Assembly (NCBI GenBank): GCA_003054665.1
Contig: QAYY01000011.1
Coordinates: 284,654 to 348,653, forward strand
DNA length: 64,000 bases
Origin: Opitutaceae bacterium EW11
Lineage (GTDB): Bacteria; Verrucomicrobiota; Verrucomicrobiia; Opitutales; Opitutaceae
Direction of reading: 5' to 3'
The notes under the pieces were generated by a model. The model did no database searches, was not told the origin of the DNA, and saw only the letters and a list, made by a program, of their open reading frames with translations. Positions 19,601-28,347 of this stretch are shown one piece after another. The position numbers were made by a program, and so were the translations under genes. Every line of letters begins with the position of its first letter. The first letter of the stretch is position 1.

Positions 19601-19749
19601 TTTTCCCGAGCACCGTCGACAGTACCTGTGTCGGATGGAATATCATTCAGGCCAGCAGTTGCGGACCGAGGTTCACCGGTGAATTGATCGAACTGCGGTA
19701 CCTCGACGAATCTGCCACGGCTGCGCTCGCCCGCTCGTTCCATCGGTGA
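16654..19749 (+). CDS. GT-C-like membrane protein with C-terminal DHWG modules
   Basis: A 1031-residue protein in two halves. Residues 1-430 contain about ten membrane spans; the first external loop reads YYWPDEGRYG, the Asp-Glu pair typical of GT-C glycosyltransferases such as ArnT/PMT. Residues 515-1031 are predicted soluble and presumably face the periplasm. They hold two clear copies of a ~125-residue module (Pro533 to Phe654 and Pro891 to Phe1007, each with DHWG exactly 28 residues after the Pro) and a degenerate copy between them ending in FSGRIRSA (Phe837). The same module occurs three times in the protein at 57020-59917. It stands alone, far from the main glycan region. Starts at 16678 or 16732 are alternatives. 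A lipid-linked-sugar transferase with a carbohydrate-binding tail is my inference. Confidence 0.65.
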   Translation: MPDFLTRRMGQPSPVATSALSSRAGAMEIRPSTGARVSVGLILLVSLALRVALALGGGQYYWPDEGRYGVSRDVVAALARADWKRAHDILLGTSDHIFFRFIGLVPAALERWFWPSSPPLPAFAAICFGLFSVGSIWLLWLIVRQIEKDEIDASWSAFFYAGCVTALYFVRHYFPYDIALFFFVLAWRVGQGPESKVRLWGVGFLVGIGYLTYNGYWNTGGIVLAGFCLLGATSLANLLRRFVLTGFGLLSPVALVFSAAGLLGHNLVQHAIQFSHTVTQGDFGRGWKFVYEYFRESEGSYAVILLAIAAVGLPLWSKRDRRWFGPAGVVLAMALILCAEMIFFSDVVPRFAIAGRMAKPLMLFLAVGAGIGCADLVRRWGRWFGVAVATASLVCIAANFRMPMRLEFPDHFKARATEQMNAILNREPRASVGLLNARFFHRPIFTPPLPPYDLVLAARHPLQFRPYVYEGYSEPMRDAFAAHDFTMRLVRFREPDFWHSAPASVEPLLRPMPGVIELGLKLPNPFPVGRCDPLVVTGAAGRGDFFAIRYVSAETVQILFDHWGVGMIASQPIRVNTSVGETHSLVLSMGSLLPDKNSAYFRANPELEPLRERFVAEWDGVLVCNEQAAFHPVPVETISIGENRIGGSTTKKNFSGEIAYARRVDPRSAARGEWGLTLPLKSPLAAEQGATSIVFEMPSESIAHTEPLFTSVWTLRSFEVTLEQTSGAPAGELQAVLYLNGREEARSASYRLAPGEHRALILSPPLVKSPGTGNGERFLDDYVAGAFRVSIDDRRWLTVDLSRTFAQEDDRIANPVDRLLWAVGSDWPLTGRETARFSGRIRSATVIPFAARTVGDWMFPGRIDGHPPAGGVMGPLAVRLRFSPSATGCEPLLVSGRSGAGDAIFVCYEGPNRIRICHDHWGQTAFCSDPMEVDFAREHTLVISTPAMRPPDGGSGQVPQTGPGAHVLVALDDHVVWDTEQPFFPSTVDSTCVGWNIIQASSCGPRFTGELIELRYLDESATAALARSFHR
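18241..19725 (+). repeat. DHWG protein modules (two full copies plus one degenerate)
   Basis: Protein-level repeats within the 1031-residue membrane protein. The full copies begin at CDPLVVTG and CEPLLVSG, carry DHWG at residues 561-564 and 919-922, and end with FSGEIAYA and FTGELIEL. Between them lies a region lacking DHWG but ending in FSGRIRSA. The pattern of a DxxVxW-like strand, an iG-x-N turn and a terminal FxGxI strand recalls concanavalin/LamG-type beta sandwiches. Confidence 0.6.
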
Positions 19750-19837
19750 CGTTTCCGTGACGATGGCTTGGCACGGCCGGGGAACGGGGTGGCCGGCTTG
19801 ACACCCCTTTGAGCGGTCGATACCTCCAAGGCCCGAG

Positions 19838-20455
19838 ATGGAGGCCGCCCTTGATCAACCTGTGCTGGTCCTCAACCGCCTCTGGCAGGCGGTCAATGTG
19901 ATCGGCGCCAAACGGGCCTTCGCGCTACTTGCACGGGGCCATGCCCATGTTGTCCATCATCACGATGAGGATTTTCGGATCTTCTCGATGATGGACTGGA
20001 TCGACTTCTCCCAGCACAACCCACCGCTGGCTGAGGTGGAGGCCGTCCGAACGCCCAGCCGCACGATCCGGCTGCCGCGCGTCATTCTCCTCACTTTCTT
20101 CGACAAACTGCCCTGCAAGGAGCTGAAACTGACGCGCAACAACGTTTTCGAGCGCGACAAGAACCAATGCCAGTACTGCGCCCGGGTTTACGCTCGCGAG
20201 GAGCTGAACCTCGATCACGTCATCCCGCGCCATCATGGCGGCAAGACCACGTGGGAGAATATCGTCTGTTCCTGCATCAAATGTAATTCGCGGAAGGCGA
20301 ACAGGCTCCCTCACGAGGCCGGGATGCGCCTCATCCGCAAGCCGGGCAAACCGAAGTGGCGGCCGGTCATCAGCCTCGTTCTTGGCGCGCAGCACCACGA
20401 GATGTGGAAAGACTTCCTCGATCTCGCTTACTGGAACGTCGAATTGGACGAATGA
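19838..20455 (+). CDS. HNH endonuclease family protein
   Basis: A 205-residue protein with a C-terminal zinc-finger HNH domain. Cys111 and Cys114 (CQYC) and a later pair (CSCIKC) would bind zinc; the catalytic HNH strand reads LNLDHVIPRHHGGKTTWEN with His127 as the probable general base. The N-terminal 90 residues (PVLVLNRLWQAVNVIG and so on) are a conserved lead-in found in stand-alone HNH proteins of many environmental bacteria whose biological role is not established. There is no terminase or restriction neighbour, so a phage or restriction function is not supported. It is flanked by the 1031-residue membrane protein and, convergently, by a histidine kinase. Confidence 0.85.
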   Translation: MEAALDQPVLVLNRLWQAVNVIGAKRAFALLARGHAHVVHHHDEDFRIFSMMDWIDFSQHNPPLAEVEAVRTPSRTIRLPRVILLTFFDKLPCKELKLTRNNVFERDKNQCQYCARVYAREELNLDHVIPRHHGGKTTWENIVCSCIKCNSRKANRLPHEAGMRLIRKPGKPKWRPVISLVLGAQHHEMWKDFLDLAYWNVELDE

Positions 20456-20538
20456 CGAGCGGGCGGCTGCGCCTCTGGCAGCGGCCGCCGTGGTAAACGG
20501 CCGAGGTCCCGAAGAACGGGCCGGCGTAGCTCCACGAC

Positions 20539-22293
20539 TCAGGCGAGCGGCAGCGAGATCCGCATGGTCGTGCCCGCGGAACTGGTTCGAAGCAGATGAA
20601 TGTCGCCGTGGTGGCTAACGAGAATCCGTTTGGCGATACCGAGACCGAGGCCGGTGCCGTCGGGCCGTCCTGACAGAAAGGAGTCGAAGATCCGTTCGCG
20701 GAGGTTTTCCGGGATTCCTGCGCCCGTGTCGGCGATATCGATCGAGAGCACGCGAAGGCCCTGGCGGTCTTCCGTGGTGCAGCCGATCGAGATCTGACCG
20801 CCCTCCGGCATCGCCTGGGTCGCGTTGATCAGGAGATTCAGAAGCACCTGCTGGATCTGGCCCTTGTTCACGTCGACGACCAGCGAGCGTGGAGGGGCGT
20901 CGAAGTGCAGGTGGATTTTGCACTGCGCCAGTTTCAGTCGCACGAGGACAATCGTGTCGTCGATGATGTCGGTGATCGGCCAGCGCGAGTGGAGCGTCGA
21001 GGGAGCCTTGGCGAAATTCAGCACGCGTGAGACGATCGCTTCCAACTGGTCGAGCTTCTCGGAGATCACGCGGACGTCCGTGCGCCGCGGATCCTTCTCG
21101 GGAAAGTCGAGCCCCAGATGGCCGTAGAGCAGCTTGATGACCGTGAGGGGATTCCGGATCTCGTGCGCGATCTCCGCCGCGAGCAGTCCCAGGGTGGTGA
21201 GCTGCTCGTTCTTTCGCAGAGATTCCTCGCTTTGGAAAACTCGCGCGTAAAGCCGGGAGTTCTGCAGCGCGACGGCGCCCAATCCGGCCAGGGCCGAAAG
21301 CAGACGTTTCTCGGCGTTGGTGAAACGGTGTACGTGGTCTGTGAATACCGAGAGAACGCCGAGAACCTCGTCTTCATAGATCACCGGAGCGGCGAGCACG
21401 CTGCGGAGCTCCGGGTCGTTGGGCAGGTCGTGAAGGTCCAGAAACTCCGGGCTCTGGATGTTGGGATAATCGATCTGTTTTCGCGTGTGGATCACGGAGC
21501 CCACGAGGCACGCCTGCAGCGGCAGATCCTCCGCCACGAGGTCCGTCGGCTGTGTGCTTGCGGCGGAGGCCAAACGAACGGTGCCGCGGCTTTCCTCGTA
21601 CAAATGGAGGGTGCAGGCACGGCATTGCAGGATCTGCCGGGCATCGCGCGTCACTGTGTCGAAGAGCTCCTGCTGATCCAGCTTCGTCACCAGAGTCTGC
21701 CCGATGGAAATGAGCGACTCGAGTTGCCGAGCCTTACCCCGGAGCTGGTCGAGTTGCCAGAGTCGGGACACGACCGAGGTGGCCTCGGCGGTGTAGCGAA
21801 CGAGAAGCGCCAGATCGGCCTCGGTGAAGCCTCCCACGGCATCGGAATCGACGTTGATCACGCCGAGCACCTGCCCGTGTTCCTCCATCGGCGCCGCCAT
21901 CTCCGAACGAACCTCCTGCCGGAGCGAGATGTAGCGAGGATCGGCAGAGACGTCGCGGACCAGTTGGGGCTTTCCGTGGAATGCAACCCAGCCGGTGATC
22001 CCCTGACCGAGCCTGAGCGCCACGGCGTCGAGATCGGCCGGCAGACCCTGCTGAACCTCGATTTCGAGTTTGCCGGTGTCGGGATTCAGCAGGGCAACCG
22101 AACCGGACGCCGCGCGGAGCGCGGCGATGATCTCGGCGAGGATCGCGCGCAGCGCTCGTCGCGGATCGTCTTCGCGCGTCACGAGCGAGCTGATCCGGTA
22201 GAGCACGGAAACGGCGTGTGCGTCGGCTTCCGGCGACGGCTCGGGCGTCAGCGCGGAAAGGTTGGCGTTGGGAGCCGGCGGGCTGCTGTCCAC
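20539..22293 (-). CDS. Soluble GAF-GAF sensor histidine kinase
   Basis: A 584-residue cytoplasmic kinase without membrane spans. Two GAF domains occupy roughly residues 45-185 and 205-355, followed by a HisKA dimerisation helix with phospho-acceptor His377 (AAEIAHEIRNPLTV) and a HATPase domain carrying the N box (NLLINATQAMPEGG), G1 (DTGAGIPEN) and G2 (GTGLGLGIAKR). It would sense a small molecule or redox state and pass phosphate to a response regulator, but none is adjacent, so the partner must be encoded elsewhere. It lies 71 bases downstream of glnD on the same strand, which could put it in one transcript and hints at a nitrogen-related signal; that link is only contextual. Confidence 0.92.
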   Translation of the reverse strand: MDSSPPAPNANLSALTPEPSPEADAHAVSVLYRISSLVTREDDPRRALRAILAEIIAALRAASGSVALLNPDTGKLEIEVQQGLPADLDAVALRLGQGITGWVAFHGKPQLVRDVSADPRYISLRQEVRSEMAAPMEEHGQVLGVINVDSDAVGGFTEADLALLVRYTAEATSVVSRLWQLDQLRGKARQLESLISIGQTLVTKLDQQELFDTVTRDARQILQCRACTLHLYEESRGTVRLASAASTQPTDLVAEDLPLQACLVGSVIHTRKQIDYPNIQSPEFLDLHDLPNDPELRSVLAAPVIYEDEVLGVLSVFTDHVHRFTNAEKRLLSALAGLGAVALQNSRLYARVFQSEESLRKNEQLTTLGLLAAEIAHEIRNPLTVIKLLYGHLGLDFPEKDPRRTDVRVISEKLDQLEAIVSRVLNFAKAPSTLHSRWPITDIIDDTIVLVRLKLAQCKIHLHFDAPPRSLVVDVNKGQIQQVLLNLLINATQAMPEGGQISIGCTTEDRQGLRVLSIDIADTGAGIPENLRERIFDSFLSGRPDGTGLGLGIAKRILVSHHGDIHLLRTSSAGTTMRISLPLA

Positions 22294-22363
22294 GGCGGGA
22301 GGAATAACCGCAACAACGAGGAGGAATCCAGCCTCGAACGCTGCGGGCTAATGCGCGGAGAGC

Positions 22364-25198
22364 TCAGGCCTTGGCGGCGACCGTTTGGGCGGCGACCGTC
22401 TGGGATGTCGCAGGCTGAGCGATCACTGCACTGAGCGCATCCCGAAGCGAGTGCAGACGTCCCGTATCTTCCGTGATCTCGTGGTTGGCGCTCTCGATGT
22501 AGAACGTATCCAGAGCGATACCACGTTCGGTGCCGATGCGCGCAAACGTGATGTCGAAGCCGTGGTCGTAGATCGTTTTCGCCAGCCGATACAATAGCCC
22601 GATCTGGTCGTGCGCCTGGATTTCGACGATCGTGCGGTGCATCGACAGCTCGTGATAGACGTCGACCGTGGGAGGGAACGAACTCTGTAGCACCTCGCCT
22701 GGGGCGCTGCTGCTGGTGGTGTAGCGCCCCTGGTTGTACTTCTTCGCTTGGGCGAGAATGTCCGGATACAGATCCCGGTTCTGGATCAACGCTTGGTCGA
22801 CCGTTTGGGCGAACGTCTCCGTGGCCGATTGGTTCTGCACGATGCCGCGGCCCGGTTCTACCACATAGAAGGTATCAATCGCGATGTGGTCCGTCCGCGA
22901 GATGACTTTCGCCCCGAGAATGTTGAGACCTGCCACGCTGAAAGCGCCCGCAAGTTTGTAGAAGAGGCCGGCGCGGTCCCAAGTGACAACATTGACCACG
23001 GTGAGGCTGCGGTTGAGGTCGTCCTTCCAATCGATCACCGGCCGAAGCGAACCCACGGAGTCGGCGGCTGTGATGGAGTGGAGCAGCTTGTTCACCATCT
23101 GGATATGGAGGGTGATCTCACTCGTGTCGGTGTGGACGAAATAGCGCTCGGGCAGGAGGCTGAAATGCGCAGAGATCTCCTCGGTGCTGATACCGGGGAT
23201 CTTTTTCGTAACCAGCTCTTGGTGCTTCATTTTCGTTCGCTCCGAATTGCGGGATTCAAGGGCTTCACCGTGGATCAATCGATCGAGGGTTGCGCGGAAA
23301 AGGGAGGTGTGAAGGGTGTCTTTGTAGCTGTTCCACAGACTGGCCGAAGTACCGCGTGCGTCGCAGAACGTGTGGACGTACAGGTAGCGCAGTTTGTCCG
23401 GGTCGTCCACTTGTTCGGCGAAGGCAATGGCAGTCTGGGGATCATCGACATCTCGCCTCTGCCAGAACCGTGCCATGATCAGATGATTTTTGATCACGAA
23501 AGCCACCATTTCGCGGCTGGCAGGATCGACACCGAGGCGTTCCAAGATCGGCCCTGAGATCCGAACGCCGGACTCAGCGTGCCCTTGGATGCCTTGGCCT
23601 TTGCCGATGTCGTGGAGCAGAAGGATGAGGTAGAGCAGCGTCGGATCGGGTGTCTCGTGGAGCGCTGCCCGGTACTTGAGGGTGATCGGCTCCGCTTCCG
23701 TGAAAATCCGATCCAGCTCCCGGATGGCGTGGAGCGTGTGAATGTCGGCGGTGTAGCGGTGGTAGAACTCGTGCTGGACCAGGCAGGTCAGCTGGTCGAA
23801 TTCCGGTATGAACCGCCCCAGTACGCCCAGCTCATGCATCAGGTCGAGGGTGGGGAACACGGCTCCCGTCTCCGACAGGATCGCCCGGAAACTGATGGTG
23901 GCATCGGGCGAATTGATCACCCGCTTGGTGATGAGCGGAAGCGACTCTCGGATCAGGCTGCGCAGCGCAAAGTCGGGGCGGGCCTCGAGTTGCTGCCCGT
24001 GACGGAAGACGCGAATCAGCCGCGCCGGGTCCTCTTTGAAAACGTCGGGCTTGTCGGCGACGAGTTCCTGTCCGCGTACGACGAAGCCGTCGATGCGTTT
24101 CGATTTTTGATAACGATAGGCCCGCAGCGCATCGCGGAAGGGGATACGGAAGCCTTTGTCTTCGTCGAGCGTCAGCGCCAACCGGGTTTCGACGATCCGC
24201 GATACGCGAAAGATCGACTGCGCCGACCGGTAGTAGTGGTGCATGAACTGCTCGACGCGTCCGAGCAGGTTGCTGTTGGTGTAGCCGAGGCCGAACGCCA
24301 CCCGGGGCTGGGCTTCCAGATTCAGCAGATCGGTGGCGTACCGGCTGGTGAAGTGCAGCTCATTGCGGACTCGGAGTAGGAAGTCGTACGCGCGTTCAAA
24401 ATCGCGCAGTTGGTTTCGCCGCAAGTGCCCTTGGGCAGCGAGTTCGGACATCTGCTTAATCCCCAGCTTCACCCGAGCCATCCAGAGCGCGTTCTGGTAA
24501 TCGCGGAGTCCTCCGACGCCGTTTTTGATATCGGGCTCCTGGAGAAACACGGTGCCGCCGTACTTTTCGCGCCGGGCCGCCTGGTCCTCCAGGCGTGCGG
24601 TGATGTAGCCGCGCGGGTTCTCGTTCCGATAAAAATTCTCGAAGGCCTTCGAAAACGATTCGTAGAGCGTCTCGGATCCGGCAACCAACCTCGATTCCAG
24701 AAGCGCGGTCTTGGTTTGGATGTCCTTCCGAGCTTCGTCGAAAACGTCGTCCACGGAGCGCGTGGAATGACCGACCTTCAGCCCGCAATCCCAGAGCAAG
24801 TAGAGGATCTCGTTCGTCAGGTGCTCCTGCAGGGGTTTGACCGCCGCCAGCTTCACCTTCGACGGGAAGAGAAACATGATGTCGATGTCGCTCAGGGGAC
24901 TGAGCTCGGCGCGCCCGTAGCCGCCCAGCGCCACGAGGCTGACCGGGGCAGGCAGCGTTTCCTGGTGCCGCGTCCACTCGCTGATCGCGTAATTGAAAAG
25001 GTGCGAAAGCAGCACGTCTATCATCGCGGCTCGCGCATGGACCACCTCCAAGCCCGATTCGCCAGCGTCGTGGCGCATGCGAATCATCGCGCTCTCCAGA
25101 CGGAGGAAGGTCTTGCAGGCGGCCAGACGCTTCGGAACCGGCTCGCCCGGAGGGAAATTGAGGCGCTCGAGGGCGTGCTTGATGATCCGGCCGGTCAT
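22364..25198 (-). CDS. glnD: PII uridylyltransferase/uridylyl-removing enzyme
   Basis: A 944-residue GlnD that uridylylates and deuridylylates PII according to glutamine level, controlling nitrogen assimilation. Domains in order are a nucleotidyltransferase (GGYGRAELSPLSDIDIM, about residues 90-108), a linker helical domain, an HD phosphohydrolase (LLHDIGKGQGIQGHAE, about 526-541) and two C-terminal ACT domains (about 735-800 and 855-925) that bind glutamine. Length is slightly above the ~890 residues of the E. coli protein. The ATG at 25198 was chosen because the frame, although open to 25897, lies antisense to valS beyond that point. It is divergent from valS with about 200 bases between start codons; no glnB or amtB is adjacent. 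Confidence 0.94.
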   Translation of the reverse strand: MTGRIIKHALERLNFPPGEPVPKRLAACKTFLRLESAMIRMRHDAGESGLEVVHARAAMIDVLLSHLFNYAISEWTRHQETLPAPVSLVALGGYGRAELSPLSDIDIMFLFPSKVKLAAVKPLQEHLTNEILYLLWDCGLKVGHSTRSVDDVFDEARKDIQTKTALLESRLVAGSETLYESFSKAFENFYRNENPRGYITARLEDQAARREKYGGTVFLQEPDIKNGVGGLRDYQNALWMARVKLGIKQMSELAAQGHLRRNQLRDFERAYDFLLRVRNELHFTSRYATDLLNLEAQPRVAFGLGYTNSNLLGRVEQFMHHYYRSAQSIFRVSRIVETRLALTLDEDKGFRIPFRDALRAYRYQKSKRIDGFVVRGQELVADKPDVFKEDPARLIRVFRHGQQLEARPDFALRSLIRESLPLITKRVINSPDATISFRAILSETGAVFPTLDLMHELGVLGRFIPEFDQLTCLVQHEFYHRYTADIHTLHAIRELDRIFTEAEPITLKYRAALHETPDPTLLYLILLLHDIGKGQGIQGHAESGVRISGPILERLGVDPASREMVAFVIKNHLIMARFWQRRDVDDPQTAIAFAEQVDDPDKLRYLYVHTFCDARGTSASLWNSYKDTLHTSLFRATLDRLIHGEALESRNSERTKMKHQELVTKKIPGISTEEISAHFSLLPERYFVHTDTSEITLHIQMVNKLLHSITAADSVGSLRPVIDWKDDLNRSLTVVNVVTWDRAGLFYKLAGAFSVAGLNILGAKVISRTDHIAIDTFYVVEPGRGIVQNQSATETFAQTVDQALIQNRDLYPDILAQAKKYNQGRYTTSSSAPGEVLQSSFPPTVDVYHELSMHRTIVEIQAHDQIGLLYRLAKTIYDHGFDITFARIGTERGIALDTFYIESANHEITEDTGRLHSLRDALSAVIAQPATSQTVAAQTVAAKA

Positions 25199-25396
25199 GA
25201 AACGCGGAAAGAGAAGCGGAAACGCGAAGCGGGTAAACCAGAAAGCCGAAGAGAGTGGGGCGTTGGGGCGGCGAACACCGGCCGTAAGTAGCAGCGGAAG
25301 TGCCAGGGCTCTCCAGCCCGGGGCAAGCCTCGGAGGTTCCTCTTGCCTCCCCAGGCGCCCGTTGGTTGCGTCGACGGTTCCAACCGTTCTCGAACC

Positions 25397-28123
25397 ATGG
25401 CCGAAATCACGAAGAGCTACGAATCGCGCGACGTTGAGAAGAAGTGGTATGCCGCCTGGCTGTCCGCTCACGCTTTCGCCGGCAAAGTCGTCCCGGACAA
25501 GAAGCCGTACAGCATCGTGATCCCGCCACCCAACGTCACGGGTGTGCTGACCATGGGGCACGTCCTCAACAACACGTTGCAGGATATTCTGATCCGCCGC
25601 GCTCGTTTGGAGGGGAAGCCGGCTCTCTGGGTGCCGGGCACCGACCACGCCGGCATCGCCACCCAGACCGTGGTGGAGCGCGAACTCCGCAAGCAGAAGA
25701 AGACGCGTCACGATTTCGGCCGGCAGAAGTTCGTCGAGAAGGTCTGGGAATGGCGCCACGAAAAAGGCGGCATTATCCTCGAGCAGCTGCGACGCCTTGG
25801 CGCTTCCTGCGACTGGGACCGCACGCACTTCACGATGGACCCGGCGTATTCGCGGGCCGTGCTCAAGGTGTTCGTCGAGCTGTTCAACCGCGGCCACATC
25901 TATCGCGGCAAACGCATGGTCAACTGGTGCCCGGTTTCCCTCACCGCCCTTTCGGACGAGGAGGTGATCATGAAACCCTCGAACGGCACCTTGTACAAGG
26001 TCCGCTATGAACTCGTCGACCGCCCGGGCGAGTATATCCAGGTTTCAACGACGCGTCCGGAAACGATTCCGGGTGACGTGGCCATCGCCGTCCATCCGGA
26101 GGACCCGCGCTACACCCAACTCGTGGGGAAGAAGGTGTGGCGTCCGCTCAACCGCACGCAGATCCCGATCATCGCCGACGCCGCAGTCGACAAGGAGTTC
26201 GGCTCGGGTGCACTCAAGATTACCCCGGCCCACGACAAGGTGGACTACGAGGTGGGCCTTCGTCACAAGCTGCAAGCCATCGACGTGCTGAATCCCGACG
26301 GCGTTCTCAACGAGCTCGCTGGGCCGGGACTTGCCGGTTTGGAGCGCTTTGCCGGCCGAAAAAAGGCCGCCGAGCTTCTCCGCGAGTCAGGCAATCTGGT
26401 GGGTGAAGAGGCCTACATGAACAACGTCGGGTATTCGGAGCGCGCGGACGTCCCGATCGAGCCGCGCCTGACGGAACAGTGGTGGCTGCGCTATCCCCGC
26501 GTGGAGGAAGCCAAGGCTGCGGTGCGCGACGGACATATCAAATTCCACCCCGAGCGCTGGAGCAAAGTCTACCTTCACTGGCTCGAGAACATCCAGGACT
26601 GGTGCATCAGTCGGCAGCTCTGGTGGGGCCATCGCATTCCGGTTTGGTACCGCAAAGGCATCGATCGAGCGAAACTCACGGAAGCGGATCTCAAGGACCC
26701 GACGAAGGTGCTGGTTTCCGTCGACGGTCCTGCCGATCCGGAGAATTGGGAGCAGGAAGAGGACGTTTTGGATACGTGGGCCTCATCCTGGTTGTGGCCG
26801 TTTGCCACGATGGGATGGCCCAACGCAGAAGAGATGAAAAAGGCCGGTCTGGATTACTTTTATCCCACGTCGACGCTGGTGACGGGACCGGACATCATCT
26901 TTTTCTGGGTCGCCCGCATGATCATGGCAGGGCTGGAATTCATGCGGCCCGGCGAGCCGCTGGAGAACCGAATTCCGTTCAAGAACGTCTATTTCACGGG
27001 CATCATCCGCGACGCGCAGGGCCGGAAAATGTCGAAGTCGCTCGGAAACTCGCCCGACCCGCTGACGTTGATCGACAAATACGGAGCCGACGGTCTGCGT
27101 TTCGGCATTATTTCGATCGCACCCCAGGGACAGGACATCCGGTTCCAGGAGGAGCGCATCGAGGGTGGAAAAAACTTCTGCAACAAGCTATGGAACGCGA
27201 GTCGGTTCCGGCAGATGAGCGGCGAAGCCGGCGACAACTCCGCCCTGGCCACGATCGTCGGACGGCTCGATTCGTCGAAGTTCGATGCCGACGACCACGC
27301 GATTCTCGATCGCCTCCAGGCGACGACCGCCGCGGTCGAGAAGGCGTTTTCGGAATTCGAGTTCAGCGCCGCCGTGCAGAGCCTCTACGGTTTCTTCTGG
27401 AACGATTTCTGCGACTGGTACGTCGAGGTATCCAAAGCCAAGTTACAGGCCGCCGACACCAAGGCGAATTGCCTGGCGATCCAGGATCTCGTCCTTCGGC
27501 AAACGCTGCTCCTCCTGCATCCGTTCATCCCGTTTATCACCGAAGAACTCTGGCACCTGCTCGGCTACGGACCGGACGCTTCGTTTATCGAGGATGTCGG
27601 CATCGAGACCGCCGCGCAGCTCGTTGCGGCGCTTGCTGACCGCGGCATCCGCATCGATTCGGCCGCAGCTGTGGCCGTAGAGCAGCTCAAGGCGACGTCC
27701 TCGCAGGCGCGGGCCCTAAAGGCTGAATACAACCTCGCGAGCCGTCGCGACGTGCGTTTCTTCGCCAAGACGGGCGATTCGGAGTGGTCGGTTATCCAGG
27801 CGAATCTTGCCAAGCTCACCCGCATGGCAGGGGCTGCCGAGATCGTCCGCAGAGAGTCGGTCGACGGCGCACCGGCTGTCGTGACGCCGCTTGGGACGCT
27901 CTATCTCGATCTGGCGTCCACCGTCGATGCCGGCGCGGAAAAGCAGCGTTTGGCAAAAGAACTCGAGAAACTCCGGCAGCACATTGCTGGTACCGAGGCT
28001 CGGCTCGCCAACCCCGCTTTCGTCGGTAAAGCGCCCCCGGCCGTCTTGGAAGGGGCGAAGAAGCAGCTCGCGGACCTTCAGGCGAAGAAGGCTGAGCTCG
28101 AGCGACTCCTCGCGGCGCTTTAG
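25397..28123 (+). CDS. valS: Valyl-tRNA synthetase
   Basis: A 908-residue class I aminoacyl-tRNA synthetase that charges tRNA-Val and edits threonine. The HIGH-type motif is TMGH (residues 52-55, within PPPNVTGVLTMGH) and the KMSKS motif is at 544-548 (GRKMSKSLGN). The CP1 editing domain (VSTTRPETIPGDVAIAVHP, then ITPAHDKVDYEVG) is intact, the anticodon-binding domain follows, and the C-terminus is the coiled-coil typical of ValRS (about 845-908, LAKELEKLRQHIAGTEARL). The ATG at 25397 was chosen for the standard MAEITKSYESRDVEKKW start. A hairpin lies 45 bases after the stop codon. Confidence 0.97.
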   Translation: MAEITKSYESRDVEKKWYAAWLSAHAFAGKVVPDKKPYSIVIPPPNVTGVLTMGHVLNNTLQDILIRRARLEGKPALWVPGTDHAGIATQTVVERELRKQKKTRHDFGRQKFVEKVWEWRHEKGGIILEQLRRLGASCDWDRTHFTMDPAYSRAVLKVFVELFNRGHIYRGKRMVNWCPVSLTALSDEEVIMKPSNGTLYKVRYELVDRPGEYIQVSTTRPETIPGDVAIAVHPEDPRYTQLVGKKVWRPLNRTQIPIIADAAVDKEFGSGALKITPAHDKVDYEVGLRHKLQAIDVLNPDGVLNELAGPGLAGLERFAGRKKAAELLRESGNLVGEEAYMNNVGYSERADVPIEPRLTEQWWLRYPRVEEAKAAVRDGHIKFHPERWSKVYLHWLENIQDWCISRQLWWGHRIPVWYRKGIDRAKLTEADLKDPTKVLVSVDGPADPENWEQEEDVLDTWASSWLWPFATMGWPNAEEMKKAGLDYFYPTSTLVTGPDIIFFWVARMIMAGLEFMRPGEPLENRIPFKNVYFTGIIRDAQGRKMSKSLGNSPDPLTLIDKYGADGLRFGIISIAPQGQDIRFQEERIEGGKNFCNKLWNASRFRQMSGEAGDNSALATIVGRLDSSKFDADDHAILDRLQATTAAVEKAFSEFEFSAAVQSLYGFFWNDFCDWYVEVSKAKLQAADTKANCLAIQDLVLRQTLLLLHPFIPFITEELWHLLGYGPDASFIEDVGIETAAQLVAALADRGIRIDSAAAVAVEQLKATSSQARALKAEYNLASRRDVRFFAKTGDSEWSVIQANLAKLTRMAGAAEIVRRESVDGAPAVVTPLGTLYLDLASTVDAGAEKQRLAKELEKLRQHIAGTEARLANPAFVGKAPPAVLEGAKKQLADLQAKKAELERLLAAL

Positions 28124-28167
28124 CGGCGCGCGGAGATCTCCCGACCACCTAACGCTGAAGAATTCTG

Positions 28168-28194
28168 GCCCACGTTCGCTCAATGAGCGTGGGC
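28168..28194 (+). terminator. Hairpin after valS, terminator-like
   Basis: GCCCACG pairs perfectly with CGTGGGC around a 13-base loop; an alternative fold pairs CGCTCA with TGAGCG in the loop and GCCCA with TGGGC outside it. It lies 45 bases beyond the valS stop codon and before the cysH leader. No T run follows, so its strength as an intrinsic terminator is uncertain. Confidence 0.35.
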
Positions 28195-28235
28195 AGGTTG
28201 TCGTATGCAAAGAAACGCGACCTTGGGCGTGTGTG

Positions 28236-28312
28236 CTATCTATGGCGCGATAGTCAACATTAGTAAGCGACCGATGAAAAGTTAGATATGTAAGGATGGC
28301 TCGTTTAACTTT
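28236..28312. promoter_or_regulatory. cysH leader with two inverted repeats
   Basis: The 150 bases before cysH are visibly more AT-rich than the flanking genes and hold two perfect inverted repeats. The first is CTATC-N8-GATAG at 28236-28253. The second is AAAGTTA at 28278-28284 matched by TAACTTT at 28306-28312 across 21 bases. They could be operators for a sulfur regulator or a leader stem-loop. No promoter hexamers stand out, so the exact role is open. Confidence 0.35.
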
Positions 28313-28347
28313 ACTTAGGACATAAAGAAACTACCTTCGGTGGACTT

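Noticed and set aside
21118-22434. A 438-codon plus-strand open frame opposite the histidine kinase
   Set aside because: It is antisense to a clear GAF-GAF-HisKA-HATPase protein and has no motif of its own.
25199-25897. N-terminal extension of GlnD by about 230 residues
   Set aside because: This part is antisense to valS and Arg/Pro-rich; GlnD homology begins at the ATG at 25198.
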